A DNA stretch of 64,000 nucleotides from Clostridium thermobutyricum (GCA_016841565.1 JAENYX010000002.1:1-64000); one strand, 5' to 3'. Shown: positions 7,945-17,030, numbered from the stretch's first letter. Program-made: numbers and translations. Notes: generated by a model from the letters alone, not told the origin.

Positions 7945-10305
7945 ATGAATGACAGGGTAAAAAAACTTAGACAGCAAAGCATTGACGCGGTACCGTGCAT
8001 TTCCACCGAAAGGGCCGAGCTTGTTACAGAAGCCTACCGGGAGTACTCGGGTAAGGTTTCCATACCCATGCTCAGGGCACTGACATTCAAGCATTTGATG
8101 GAAAACAAAACCGTGTGCATTAACCAGGATGAATTGATAGTGGGAGAGAGAGGACCGGCACCTCAGGCCACGCCTACTTACCCCGAGCTATGCTGCCATA
8201 CCCTTGAGGACTTGGATATAATAGACAAAAGAGATAAGATTTTCTTTAGGGTAAGCGACCAGGTCAGAGATGTTCAGGAAAATAAGATAATACCATACTG
8301 GAAGGGCCGGTCCATCAGGGATAAGCTTTTCAAAAACATGACCGATGAATGGATAGAGTGCTATAATGCGGGTATCTTCACTGAATTTATGGAGCAAAGA
8401 GCCCCCGGGCATACTGTTGCCGACGGCAAGATATACAGGAAAGGGTTTCTGGATTTTAAGAAGGATATAGAAAAAAGCCTTGAAAGCATTGATTACCTCA
8501 ACGATCCGCAAGCCTACGACAAACAGGAACAATTAATGGCCATGCAGGTGTGTGCCGACGCCATTATCAGTTATGCAAAACGGCATGCCGGCAAAGCCCT
8601 GGAAATGGCCCGGGCCGAGAAAAACCCCCAAAGAAAGAAAGAGCTTGAGAGGATTGCGGAGGTATGTTCTTACGTTCCTGCCAATGCTCCCAGGGATTTT
8701 TGGGAGGCACTGCAGGCATACTGGTTTGTGCATATTGGTGTGATAACCGAGCTTAACACGTGGGATTCCTTTAATCCCGGCAAACTGGACCAACACCTTG
8801 ACCCGTTTTACAGGAAGGGGATTGAAACCGGTACTTTGACATCCGAGAAAGCCAAGGAGCTGCTGCAGTGCTTTTGGGTGAAGTTTAACAACCAGCCTGC
8901 GCCGCCAAAAGTGGGAGTTACCCTGGCCGAAAGCGGGACATATACGGATTTTGCCAATATAAATATCGGGGGTATAAAGCCCGACGGTTCGGACGGTGTA
9001 AACCAGGTATCCTATATGCTGCTGGAAATTATTGGCGAGATGAAGATACTGCAGCCCAGTACCAACGTCCAGATAAGCCAAAGGAACCCCGACAGGTTTG
9101 TAAAAAAGGCCTGTGAAATTATAAGGATGGGTATGGGCTTTCCGTCGGTATTTAACACCGATGCGGTGGTAGAGGAACTAATTCGCCAGGGTAAATCAAT
9201 AGACGATGCAAGATGCGGTGGAACAAGCGGATGCGTTGAGACCGGTGCCTTTGGTAAGGAAGCTTATATTCTGACCGGCTACTTCAATATACCAAAGGTA
9301 TTCGAAATTACGCTGAATAATGGTATTGATATAAGGACCGGGAAAAAGCTCGGGATTGAGACGGGGAATCCTACGCAGTTTGAAAGCTTCGAGGAATTGT
9401 TTAATGCATTCAAAAAGCAGATGCACCACTTCATAGAGATAAAGCTGAGAGGAAACAGCATAATAGAAAAGCTGTACGCCACATATATGCCGGCGCCCTT
9501 CCTTTCGATTATTGTGGACGACTGTATTAAGAAGGGGAAGGACTATAATGCAGGCGGTGCAAGGTATAATACAAACTATATTCAGGGAGTGGGTATTGGC
9601 AGCATAACCGACAGCTTTTCGGCCATAAAACACCATGTCTTTGACAATAAGACAATAGCAATGGAACAGCTGCTGACGGCTCTCAGGGATAATTTTGAAG
9701 GTCATGAGAAGATAAGGCAGATGCTTATCAACAAGACGCCCAGATACGGAAACGATGATGATTATGCAGATGATATCATGGTATCGGTCTTTGAAGCTTT
9801 TTATAATGAAGTGGACGGCCGAAGGAACGTAAAGGGCGGCAATTACAGGATAGATATGCTGCCCACCACCTGTCATATTTACTTTGGTTCGGTAATAGGA
9901 GCTACTCCCGATGGGCGTAGAGCCCGGGAGCCATTGTCCGAGGGCATATCTCCGGTACAGGGGGCCGACAGGCACGGTCCTACGGCGGTTATTAAGTCGG
10001 CTTCAAAGATGGATCACATAAAGACCGGCGGTACCCTGCTGAATCAGAAGTTTACGCCCCAGGTATTGGAAGGGGAGGAGGGTCTTGAGAAGCTGACCCA
10101 TCTTATAAGGTCATATTTTAAACTGGATGGTCATCATATACAGTTTAACGTGGTAAGTGCCGATACCCTGAGAGAAGCCCAAAAAAATCCCGGGAAGTAC
10201 GGGGATTTGATTGTCAGGGTGGCGGGGTACAGCGATTATTTCAGCAACCTCAGCAAAGAGCTGCAGGATGAGATTATTACCAGAACCGAACATTGTTCAT
10301 TTTAA
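7945..10305 (+). CDS. hypD: Glycyl radical enzyme, likely trans-4-hydroxy-L-proline dehydratase
   Basis: This 786-residue protein has the complete glycyl radical layout: active-site cysteine in GGTSGCVETG (C430) with the adjacent E432, and the radical loop RVAGYSDYF (G761). Long blocks match Clostridioides difficile HypD as I remember it, among them FMEQRAPGHTV, KFNNQPAPPKVG, YTDFANIN and NFEGHEKI-like sequence. The glutamate after the cysteine marks the dehydratase group. HypD converts trans-4-hydroxyproline to pyrroline-5-carboxylate. No pyrroline-5-carboxylate reductase is adjacent, unlike C. difficile. The start is ATG 7945, ten bases after GGAGGC; TTG 7927 overlaps the activase. A related decarboxylase or diol dehydratase remains possible but less likely. 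Confidence 0.78.
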   Translation: MNDRVKKLRQQSIDAVPCISTERAELVTEAYREYSGKVSIPMLRALTFKHLMENKTVCINQDELIVGERGPAPQATPTYPELCCHTLEDLDIIDKRDKIFFRVSDQVRDVQENKIIPYWKGRSIRDKLFKNMTDEWIECYNAGIFTEFMEQRAPGHTVADGKIYRKGFLDFKKDIEKSLESIDYLNDPQAYDKQEQLMAMQVCADAIISYAKRHAGKALEMARAEKNPQRKKELERIAEVCSYVPANAPRDFWEALQAYWFVHIGVITELNTWDSFNPGKLDQHLDPFYRKGIETGTLTSEKAKELLQCFWVKFNNQPAPPKVGVTLAESGTYTDFANINIGGIKPDGSDGVNQVSYMLLEIIGEMKILQPSTNVQISQRNPDRFVKKACEIIRMGMGFPSVFNTDAVVEELIRQGKSIDDARCGGTSGCVETGAFGKEAYILTGYFNIPKVFEITLNNGIDIRTGKKLGIETGNPTQFESFEELFNAFKKQMHHFIEIKLRGNSIIEKLYATYMPAPFLSIIVDDCIKKGKDYNAGGARYNTNYIQGVGIGSITDSFSAIKHHVFDNKTIAMEQLLTALRDNFEGHEKIRQMLINKTPRYGNDDDYADDIMVSVFEAFYNEVDGRRNVKGGNYRIDMLPTTCHIYFGSVIGATPDGRRAREPLSEGISPVQGADRHGPTAVIKSASKMDHIKTGGTLLNQKFTPQVLEGEEGLEKLTHLIRSYFKLDGHHIQFNVVSADTLREAQKNPGKYGDLIVRVAGYSDYFSNLSKELQDEIITRTEHCSF

Positions 10306-10310
10306 TAGAA

Positions 10311-10353
10311 TCTTGATACATGCCGGATAATTTATATCCGGCATGTATCAAGA
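10311..10353. terminator. 18-bp perfect stem between convergent genes
   Basis: Arms 10311-10328 and 10336-10353 are perfectly complementary with a 7-base loop. The structure sits exactly between the stop of the glycyl radical enzyme and the stop of the convergent cis-prenyltransferase. There is no clear T-run on either side, so it may block both transcripts by stem strength or protect RNA 3' ends. Confidence 0.6.
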
Positions 10354-10992
10354 TCATCCTCCCAGGGTTATGTCCTGCTTGTCGTACCATTCGAGGGCAG
10401 AGTACAGGTGATCGGGTTTAAAATCCGGCCAGTAGTCGTCCAGCACGTAAAAATCCGAGTATATTGACTGAACCGGTAAAAAGCCGCTCAGCCTTCTTCT
10501 GCCTCCCCAGCGGATAATGAGGTCTACCCGGGATATATCGCTGGATTTGATACGGTTTTTAAGGTTAAGGCTTCCTTTAGTCTCTATCAGGTTATTCAAA
10601 TCCCATTCCCATCCATAATTCACAAGGAAATTGACCTTCATGCCTCCCTTTCCGAAAGTTTTTCTCCGGGTGTAATCAAGTAGCTCCTTTGGAAATTTTG
10701 GAGAATCGGTATTGCCAATAACAAGCAAATCGGCATCCTGGGTTGAAAGCATTTCAACGGCTTTGATACACGCCCTAGTGAAGGCGAGGGTCTGTACCGC
10801 GGGCCTCTTTGTGTTATCCATTGTAAAACCATAATAAGTCAGCTCCTTAACGCCCAGGTCTCTGCACAGAAAAAAAAGCTCCAGGCCGGGGTCAAGGCCT
10901 TTGTCGTAGCCCTTCTCTTTATTGAAGCCCTTGTCTACAGCCCATCTTCTGTTGCCGTCCGGAATAATCCCAATATGCTGAGGAATCCTCAT
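10354..10992 (-). CDS. Divergent cis-prenyltransferase (UppS family)
   Basis: The 212-residue protein belongs to the undecaprenyl diphosphate synthase family: HIGIIPDGNRRWA at the N-terminus, YYGFTMDNTKRP in place of the usual FSTENWKRP block, and RWGGRRRLSGFLPVQ then DFYVLDDYWPDF at the C-terminus. It is shorter than housekeeping UppS (about 250 residues). The canonical RTSGEQRLSNF reads RWGGRRRLSGF and the following YAE reads YSD, changing the region that holds the diphosphate and magnesium. It is therefore probably a paralogue with another chain length or substrate. The start at 10992 is preceded by an AGGTGC-type site. Confidence 0.75.
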   Translation of the reverse strand: MRIPQHIGIIPDGNRRWAVDKGFNKEKGYDKGLDPGLELFFLCRDLGVKELTYYGFTMDNTKRPAVQTLAFTRACIKAVEMLSTQDADLLVIGNTDSPKFPKELLDYTRRKTFGKGGMKVNFLVNYGWEWDLNNLIETKGSLNLKNRIKSSDISRVDLIIRWGGRRRLSGFLPVQSIYSDFYVLDDYWPDFKPDHLYSALEWYDKQDITLGG

Positions 10993-11169
10993 TATTTTGC
11001 ACCTCCGGTATAACTTATTTGTATTATTTCCCCTGTTTTAAAAAATATTATATTAAAGATTTATACAGGATTTTTGGGTGCTTTAAAGAATTAAATCATC
11101 CGGGTAATAATACCGGTCTGCGCAAAAGAGTGGGAATTGTGCGGAAAATAAATGTGGGCCAAATAACCG

Positions 11170-11535
11170 GGACGGCAGGTGTTTCTAACCGGCGGTGACG
11201 TGAATGGTGCGATAAACGAAGGGACGAGGCGGGGTTATACCAGAGAATACTTAAGAGAGTCGGTGGTGGACGATCCAATTTTTGAAAGAAAAAACACCGG
11301 GGACAACACTCCGGCTATAATACACACAAGGATAGTTCCGGGGGACAGGACACGGATTATAGTTGCTCCCAAGGGTGGAGGAAGCGAAACGATGAGTGGT
11401 GTCGGTATGCTTAAACCGTCGGATGGAGTGGATAGGTCATGGATTTTGTTGTTGAGACGGTACAAAACGCCGGCTCCAACCTATGCCCTCCCATAATAGT
11501 GGGAGTAGGAGTGGGAGTGCTTCTGGCCCAAAGGG
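11170..11535 (+). pseudogene. Class I fumarate hydratase alpha-subunit remnant
   Basis: In frame from about 11170 the translation gives VFLTGGDVNGAINEG, then ERKNTGDNTPAIIHT, APKGGGSE and MLKPSDGVD, all signature blocks of the Fe-S class I fumarase/tartrate dehydratase alpha subunit. Near 11430 the match jumps frame to DFVVETVQNAGSNLCPP and IIVGVGVG, then fails after a small deletion. The N-terminal half with the first cluster cysteines is missing. In a third frame, about 11550-11640, EFPLTAAIDSSGNN is readable but I do not recognise it. A decayed, nonfunctional gene. Confidence 0.85.
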
Positions 11536-11646
11536 CTAATCAGGCCGAGTGTAGAAGAATTCCCGCTAACCGCCGCAATAGACAGCAGCGGGAACAACCT
11601 CTACCATACAGACAGGATTGAGACAGCCGGGGACACCCGGCAGCCA

Positions 11647-12786
11647 TTACTCGTTGGAGGGTGGCTTGGGCCCGTAAAACTGGTAGTAATCCACCTTAAT
11701 TCTTCCGTTGTACAGTTTCCTTTTACGGTCGGCCTGTCTTCCGTACAGGCTTTCGAAGTCCTCCTCCGAGGTTATTACGTATACCGACCAGGTTAGGTTG
11801 TCCCGGAATTTGTTTCCCATGTCCTTGTATAATTCCCGGGCCTGCTGGGTTTGGCCCATCCTTTCACCGTAGGGAGGATTGGTGACCACCACACCGTAGT
11901 TTTCATCGGTGGAAAGCTGTGAAAAGGGCATTGCCCTGAACTCTATACAGTCATCAACACCGCAATTGGCGGCATTCTGCCGGGCTGTCCTTATTGCATT
12001 TTTGTCAATATCAGAGCCTACAATCCGTATCCGGGAATGCTGGTCAATGGCCTTTAAGGCATCTACCCTGGCTTGCTTCCATAGGGTTTTTCCCACCCTG
12101 GGCCATTCTTCGGATGCGAAGCTTCTGCTTAAGCCCGGGGCTATATTCCTTGCTATCAAAGCCGCTTCGATGGGTATGGTTCCCGACCCGCAGAAGGGGT
12201 CAACCAGGAGCCTGTCTTTATTCCAGAAGCTGAGCTGTACAAGGGCCGAGGCCAGAGTTTCCTTAAGAGGCGCTTCCACCGCCTTGGACCGGTAGCCCCT
12301 TTTGTGAAGGCCGGTACCGCTGGTGTCTATAGTAAGAGTAGCTGTATCCTTAAGCAGGGAAACCTGTATTGTGAACTCGGGTCCGCTTTCACTAAACCAG
12401 TCCTTTTTATACTTAAGCTTCATTTTTTCCACAACGGCCTTTTTGACAATTGCCTGACAGTCGGGCACGCTAAACAGTTTGGATTTTACTGATTTTCCGG
12501 TTACCGTAAACCTGCCGTCCTCGGTAATCCATTCATCCCATGGCAGGGCCTTGGTATTCTCAAAAAGCTCTTCAAAGCTCAGGGCCCTAAACTGTCCCAT
12601 TTTGAGCAACACCCTATCGGCAGTCCTAAGCCACAGATTGGCCTTGGGAATAGCCGATATATCGGCCGAGAAAGTAATTCTTCCGTCTTCGGTTAAAAGG
12701 TCTGGGTATCCAAGGTTAATAACTTCCCGTTTAACAACAGCCTCCAGTCCGAAGGTGGAAGTAGCAATGAGTTCAATATTTGACAT
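11647..12786 (-). CDS. THUMP-domain class I SAM RNA methyltransferase (RlmL/YpsC-like)
   Basis: The 379-residue protein has an N-terminal ferredoxin-like/THUMP region (residues 1-160) followed by a Rossmann methyltransferase fold. Motif I reads VDPFCGSGTIPIEAALI, an acidic motif GSDIDKNAI follows, and the catalytic NPPYGERM is the N-methyltransferase NPPY signature. Relatives methylate N2 of guanine in 23S rRNA (E. coli G2445) and are often mislabelled as adenine DNA methylases. I chose ATG 12786 with AAGGAG five bases upstream over a GTG six bases earlier that overlaps this site. Single gene, convergent with the fumarase remnant. Confidence 0.87.
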   Translation of the reverse strand: MSNIELIATSTFGLEAVVKREVINLGYPDLLTEDGRITFSADISAIPKANLWLRTADRVLLKMGQFRALSFEELFENTKALPWDEWITEDGRFTVTGKSVKSKLFSVPDCQAIVKKAVVEKMKLKYKKDWFSESGPEFTIQVSLLKDTATLTIDTSGTGLHKRGYRSKAVEAPLKETLASALVQLSFWNKDRLLVDPFCGSGTIPIEAALIARNIAPGLSRSFASEEWPRVGKTLWKQARVDALKAIDQHSRIRIVGSDIDKNAIRTARQNAANCGVDDCIEFRAMPFSQLSTDENYGVVVTNPPYGERMGQTQQARELYKDMGNKFRDNLTWSVYVITSEEDFESLYGRQADRKRKLYNGRIKVDYYQFYGPKPPSNE

Positions 12787-13134
12787 AGGCACTCCTTATA
12801 AATGTTTTTTATTTATTATAACCCGTGTTGATTAGATTGTATCCATTCGGTATCGAAGCAGTGCTTCATTAAGAATACGGGTCATTAATTGTTGGCATTT
12901 CATGCCGGCTGTTTGTAAGGGTCAATCACTCTCCCCACCTGAGAAACAAGTTCATCCTGATTGGCAATCACCGAATTACCTATTATATCTTCTTATTAGC
13001 AGTAACTACAAACTAATTTTACAACATTACTGCACAATATTAAATTGGGTAAATGATTTTATCAAAATAATTTTTTTGCCCATGTATATGAGATTTTTAA
13101 TAAACCGTGGTGATACTTATACTCTGGTGTGGTT
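12787..13134. other. Intergenic, no gene seen
   Basis: About 350 bases between divergent genes. The one open frame here (12902-13162) has no plausible ribosome-binding site or family resemblance. I see only AT-rich sequence and the promoter listed next. Confidence 0.5.
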
Positions 13135-13163
13135 TTGGCAAAGGAAAGATGATATATTATAAT
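13135..13163 (+). promoter_or_regulatory. SigA-type promoter of AEC transporter
   Basis: TTGGCA (13135-13140) and TATAAT (13158-13163) are separated by 17 bp, close to the vegetative consensus. Transcription would begin near 13170, immediately before the AGGAGG site at 13173, giving a very short leader. Confidence 0.7.
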
Positions 13164-13186
13164 AAACAGCTTAGGAGGGCGTAAGT

Positions 13187-14131
13187 ATGGTTGTATTAGA
13201 TGCATTGCAGAGTATTCTGACAATTATCACTATGGTTTCGATAGCATATGTTCTCACGTCCAGGGGATGGTTCGATCAGAATACCGCAAGGTTGTTTTCC
13301 AGGCTGGCAGTAATGATTTCACTACCTGCATTCATGTTTTCCAGCTTTATGAGCGTTATGGACAGGGAAGAGCTTAGCGTTTTAGGCATAAGTTTTATTT
13401 ACCCGCTATTGTCAATGCTGCTTATGTTTGTTATAGGGCTGGTGGTGATAAGAGCAATCAAAGTCAGTCCGGGGAGAAGGGGAATTTTCTTAGCCATGTT
13501 TTCTCTGTCAAATACCATATTCATAGGGCTGCCGGTAAATGTCTCACTGTTCGGCGAGGTAAGCGTTCCCTATGTGGTATTGTTCTATACCGTTAACACC
13601 ATGCTTTTCTGGACAATTGCGGTGTATGCAATCAGAAGAGACCATCCTTCGGGTTATGTTAAGGAGCACATAAGTGTCAGTTTAAAAAAAATAGCATCAC
13701 CTCCTCTTGTTGCGTTTGTACTGACCATGGTGTTAATTATTCTGGATATCAGACCGCCCAGGTTTATTTTGGATACGGCAGGATACCTGGGCAATCTGAC
13801 CACTCCATTGTCCATGCTGTTTATGGGAATAGTGATTCATTCAATAGATTTAAAAAAGTTAAAGATTGACAGGGAAATGCTTGCGATTCTTGCCGGAAGG
13901 TTTATAATCGCACCGGTGGTGGCATATCTGCTGTTTATTCCGGCCGATATTCCTCTTCTGATGAAAAAGGTATTCATAATTGAAGCAGCAATGCCTGTGA
14001 TGACACAGGCCGCCATAGTAGCCCAGACCTATGGGTCGGACCACAAGTATGTAACACTGGCAGCAGCGGTTTCGACCATGGTGGGCATGCTGTTTATCCC
14101 AATCTATATGCTTTTACTGGGTAATATCTGA
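13187..14131 (+). CDS. AEC-family transporter (auxin efflux carrier/malate permease type)
   Basis: The 314-residue protein is hydrophobic throughout, with about ten membrane segments. The N-terminal ALQSILTIITMVSIAYVL, the SNTIFIGLPV motif near residue 110 and the C-terminal EAAMPVMTQAAIVAQTYG block are characteristic of the AEC family. Members export or import organic anions such as malate; the substrate is not readable. AGGAGG lies eight bases before the ATG and a strong promoter lies directly upstream. The next gene follows after about 50 bases and may share the transcript. Confidence 0.88.
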   Translation: MVVLDALQSILTIITMVSIAYVLTSRGWFDQNTARLFSRLAVMISLPAFMFSSFMSVMDREELSVLGISFIYPLLSMLLMFVIGLVVIRAIKVSPGRRGIFLAMFSLSNTIFIGLPVNVSLFGEVSVPYVVLFYTVNTMLFWTIAVYAIRRDHPSGYVKEHISVSLKKIASPPLVAFVLTMVLIILDIRPPRFILDTAGYLGNLTTPLSMLFMGIVIHSIDLKKLKIDREMLAILAGRFIIAPVVAYLLFIPADIPLLMKKVFIIEAAMPVMTQAAIVAQTYGSDHKYVTLAAAVSTMVGMLFIPIYMLLLGNI

Positions 14132-14182
14132 TTACGAATGAATGTTCCCCAAAATATTATTTATAAGAGAGGAGGATACTCA

Positions 14183-14644
14183 ATGAGGAGAAAGGACAAG
14201 GAAATAACCGACAGGGCACTTATTGAGCAGATTATGGAAAAGGCTTCTTTCTGTAGAATTGCTGTAAGCCAGAACGACAAACCCTACATAATACCAATGA
14301 ATTTTGGGTATGAGGACAACTGTATTTATCTGCATTCTATCAATGAGGGTAGAAAGATTGATATTCTCAAAAAAAATGAACAAGTATGCTTTGAAATGGA
14401 CATTGATTGTCAGCCCATAGAGGCGGAGAAGCCCTGTGATTGGGGTATGAATTATTACAGCGTGATTGGATTTGGCCGGGCAGTATTTATTGAAGATATC
14501 CGGCAGAAAAGAAAAGGTCTTGACGTAATAGTCAGGAAATATACAGGCAAACCTTCCTTCGATTATCCCGAGACTATGATGGAGAACCTGGCAGTCATTA
14601 AGATTGAGATTGACAGCATCACCGGCAAAAAGTCAAATGGTTAA
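14183..14644 (+). CDS. Pyridoxamine 5'-phosphate oxidase-like flavoprotein (NimA-like)
   Basis: This 153-residue protein matches the FMN split-barrel group that includes Nim nitroimidazole reductases. It opens with MRRKDKEITD, followed by FCRIAVSQNDKPYIIPMNFGYEDNCIYLHS, the usual strand pair with flavin contacts. The gene begins at ATG 14183 behind GAGGAGG; a longer frame from 14138 would place the binding site inside the gene. Such proteins are common in anaerobes and often reduce small electrophiles; drug resistance should not be assumed. It may be cotranscribed with the upstream AEC transporter. Confidence 0.85.
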   Translation: MRRKDKEITDRALIEQIMEKASFCRIAVSQNDKPYIIPMNFGYEDNCIYLHSINEGRKIDILKKNEQVCFEMDIDCQPIEAEKPCDWGMNYYSVIGFGRAVFIEDIRQKRKGLDVIVRKYTGKPSFDYPETMMENLAVIKIEIDSITGKKSNG

Positions 14645-14791
14645 CAGCCAGCCATGAGTATTGGGCATTCAGGGAAATAACGGTGCGGTCGGGGAAACAG
14701 AAGCTTTGAATAATTGGTTAACATAAATTGCACATTGCTATTTATGCCGCTGTCCCTTATCATTTTTAGTATAACCGGAAGGGGGAACGGC

Positions 14792-16399
14792 ATGAATAAA
14801 TTGGCGCCAATAAAAAGAATTGCAGCAATAAGTGCTGCATTGGTTATTGTAACCGGCATTGTATTGGGAGGATATGCCCATGCAAAGGGAAACAGGTTCA
14901 ACATGTCCTATATATATTTTGGAAATACCCAGGCATTTATAAATAGTGTGGACAAAACCCGACGAACCTTGGACACAGTATCACCAAGTTATTTAGACCT
15001 GGACGACCACGGCAACCTTGTCATTAACAACAGCAACGATGAAGGCTTCGTGGAAGCCATGGAGGAAAGAGGTATAAGAGTTGTTCCTTTTCTAAGCAAT
15101 CACTGGAACAGGGCTAAGGGCAGGGCTGCGCTGGACAACAGAGAGGCTTTAGCCCGGCAGGTGGCCAATGCAGTAAAAACATACGGCTTTGACGGAGTCA
15201 ATGTGGATATAGAAAACTTAACCGAAGCTGACCGGGAAGCCTACGTGGATTTTGTAAGGCTTGTAAGAGAGGAGTTGCCCGAAAGCAAGGAGGTTTCGGT
15301 TGCGGTTGCTGCCAATCCAACGGCAAGCAATACCGGATGGCAGGGCTCGTATGATTATAAAGCTCTGGCAAGGTACAGCGACTATCTGATGATTATGGCC
15401 TATGACGAAAAGGGTGAGGGTGAAGTGCAGGGGCCGGTAGCCAGTATTTCCTTTGTTGAAAATTCCATTAAGTATGCCCTTGGGCATGTGCCGGCCGAAA
15501 AGATAGTACTGGGAATACCTTTTTATGGCCGGTATTGGAAAGTGGGCCAGAGTTACGGCGGATACGGAATGCACCTAAACAAGATTGACCAGTTGCTAAG
15601 CAGTTGTATAAGCAAAGTGGAGTTTGACGAATTTTCAGGTTCTCCCAAAGCAACGGTTACAGTAAGACCCCAGGATGTACAGTCGGTGGTATCCGGCAGC
15701 AAGCTCGCTCCCGGAACCTATGTGATATGGTATGAAAACGAGGAATCAATACAACATAAGCTGAGGCTGGTACAGAAGTATGGATTAAAGGGTGCCGGCA
15801 GTTGGAGCCTCGGACAGGAAACCGATGGTACATGGGACTATTTTGAGAGGTGGCTGAACGGCAATTGGTTTGTTGATACTTATGACCACTGGGCCCAGCA
15901 TGAAATCTCACATATGGAAGAGAGGGGCTGGATGCAGGGGGTGTCCAGCACGCATTTTGCTCCCGACAAGCCTTTGACCAGAGCTCAATCGGCAGCAATT
16001 CTGGTGAGGGCACTTGAACTTGAAGAAAGTCGCGGGGCAAGCTCTTTTACCGATGTATCAGGGCAGCATTGGGCAAAAAAAGAAATTGGAATAGTTGAGC
16101 AGCAAGGCATTATGCAGGGTAAGGGAAATGGTAAATTCGGTCCCGAGGATTCTTTGACCAGAGAAGAGATGGCTGCAATGCTGGAAAGGATTATTGAAAG
16201 TCAGGACCGGGAGCAGGAGCAAGAGGCAGTTCGGTATAAGGATGTAGACCGGGACAGGTGGTCCTATGAGGCAATTGTCGGTATGAGCAGCCGGGGGTTA
16301 TTTCTGGGGTATAAGGATGGTACCTTCAAGCCCCGGGAAAAAATGACAAGGGCACAGATGGCGGCGCTAATGAGCAGGATTGCGCCCAGCATTGAATAA
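14792..16399 (+). CDS. GH18-family glycoside hydrolase with three SLH domains
   Basis: The 535-residue secreted protein has an N-terminal signal or anchor (residues 7-31) and a GH18 barrel whose active motif reads DGVNVDIE (D134, D139, E141), as in YaaH/SleL-type N-acetylglucosaminidases. MIMAYDEKGEGE and later barrel strands follow. From about residue 370 three S-layer homology repeats follow, each with a TRAQ/TREE motif, which tether the enzyme to secondary cell-wall polymer. Likely role: peptidoglycan or chitin-like glycan cleavage at the cell surface. ATG 14792 is chosen for the GGAAGGGGG site; an earlier in-frame ATG at 14714 lacks one. Confidence 0.9.
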   Translation: MNKLAPIKRIAAISAALVIVTGIVLGGYAHAKGNRFNMSYIYFGNTQAFINSVDKTRRTLDTVSPSYLDLDDHGNLVINNSNDEGFVEAMEERGIRVVPFLSNHWNRAKGRAALDNREALARQVANAVKTYGFDGVNVDIENLTEADREAYVDFVRLVREELPESKEVSVAVAANPTASNTGWQGSYDYKALARYSDYLMIMAYDEKGEGEVQGPVASISFVENSIKYALGHVPAEKIVLGIPFYGRYWKVGQSYGGYGMHLNKIDQLLSSCISKVEFDEFSGSPKATVTVRPQDVQSVVSGSKLAPGTYVIWYENEESIQHKLRLVQKYGLKGAGSWSLGQETDGTWDYFERWLNGNWFVDTYDHWAQHEISHMEERGWMQGVSSTHFAPDKPLTRAQSAAILVRALELEESRGASSFTDVSGQHWAKKEIGIVEQQGIMQGKGNGKFGPEDSLTREEMAAMLERIIESQDREQEQEAVRYKDVDRDRWSYEAIVGMSSRGLFLGYKDGTFKPREKMTRAQMAALMSRIAPSIE

Positions 16400-16462
16400 G
16401 GCAAAATTATACCTGACATATTGAATGGCAGATAAGTGCATAATATAATGGTAGTATGTAAG

Positions 16463-16584
16463 CAGATCACAGATCACAGGCACCGGTTGGTGGCTGCCAG
16501 GGGAAAGCTTATAAGGTTTTCCCTGCAGTAGCGGGGGACATTCCTTATCCATAAAGCGTACTTGCAAAGCAAAGGTGTGTCCCC
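16463..16584. repeat. Heptamer repeat plus GGGGACA palindrome
   Basis: CAGATCACAGATCAC at 16463-16477 is identical to copies at 138-152 and 60406-60420. It is followed by a stem CAGGGGAAA...TTTTCCCTG and by an inverted repeat GGGGACA (16534-16540) / TGTCCCC (16578-16584). The combination resembles the cluster near 6785-6950 and suggests a REP-like intergenic element. Confidence 0.45.
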
Positions 16585-16611
16585 ATACATTATTAAAGGA
16601 TGGTGGTATAA

Positions 16612-17019
16612 ATGGCAGTTTTTAAAGGGCCTGCCCACATTGGTATTCATACCCGGGATATGGAGAGGTCAAAGGCGTTTTACATAGAAAACTTAGGATT
16701 TAAACTGGAACACGAGGCCAGGCTTGAAAAACCGGGCGGTCAATGGATAAACCTTTCATTTCTCCGTCTGGGGTCTATGCTGATAGAGCTTGTGGAGCCC
16801 TCTGATAAAAACAAGGCAGGGACAGGGCAAGGTGGGAGTATTAACCATATTGCCATAGAAGTTAAGGGTATTTCCGAAATCTCCAAAGCATTGAAGGAAA
16901 AGGGTATCGAGTTTGAGACGGATGAGCCCTCAACACTGCCCGGTCTTTTTAACGGTATTAAGACGGCATTTCTTAGAGGACCGTCGGGTGAGAGAATAGA
17001 GCTTTTAGAGCACTTATAG
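16612..17019 (+). CDS. VOC (glyoxalase/dioxygenase superfamily) protein
   Basis: The 135-residue protein has the paired beta-alpha-beta-beta-beta layout of the vicinal oxygen chelate superfamily: HIGIHTRDMERSKAFYIENLGF at the start, a metal-ligand candidate in MLIELVEPSD, then INHIAIEVKGI and AFLRGPSGERIELLE. Histidines and glutamates are at the expected metal positions. The substrate cannot be told. An AT-rich leader with an AAAGGATGG-like site precedes the ATG. The flavin reductase gene begins 11 bases downstream, so the two probably form an operon. Confidence 0.87.
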   Translation: MAVFKGPAHIGIHTRDMERSKAFYIENLGFKLEHEARLEKPGGQWINLSFLRLGSMLIELVEPSDKNKAGTGQGGSINHIAIEVKGISEISKALKEKGIEFETDEPSTLPGLFNGIKTAFLRGPSGERIELLEHL

Positions 17020-17030
17020 GAGGTGTAAAC

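Noticed and set aside
12902..13162. 86-codon plus-strand frame
   Set aside because: No plausible ribosome-binding site, no homology, and it overlaps the promoter of the AEC transporter.
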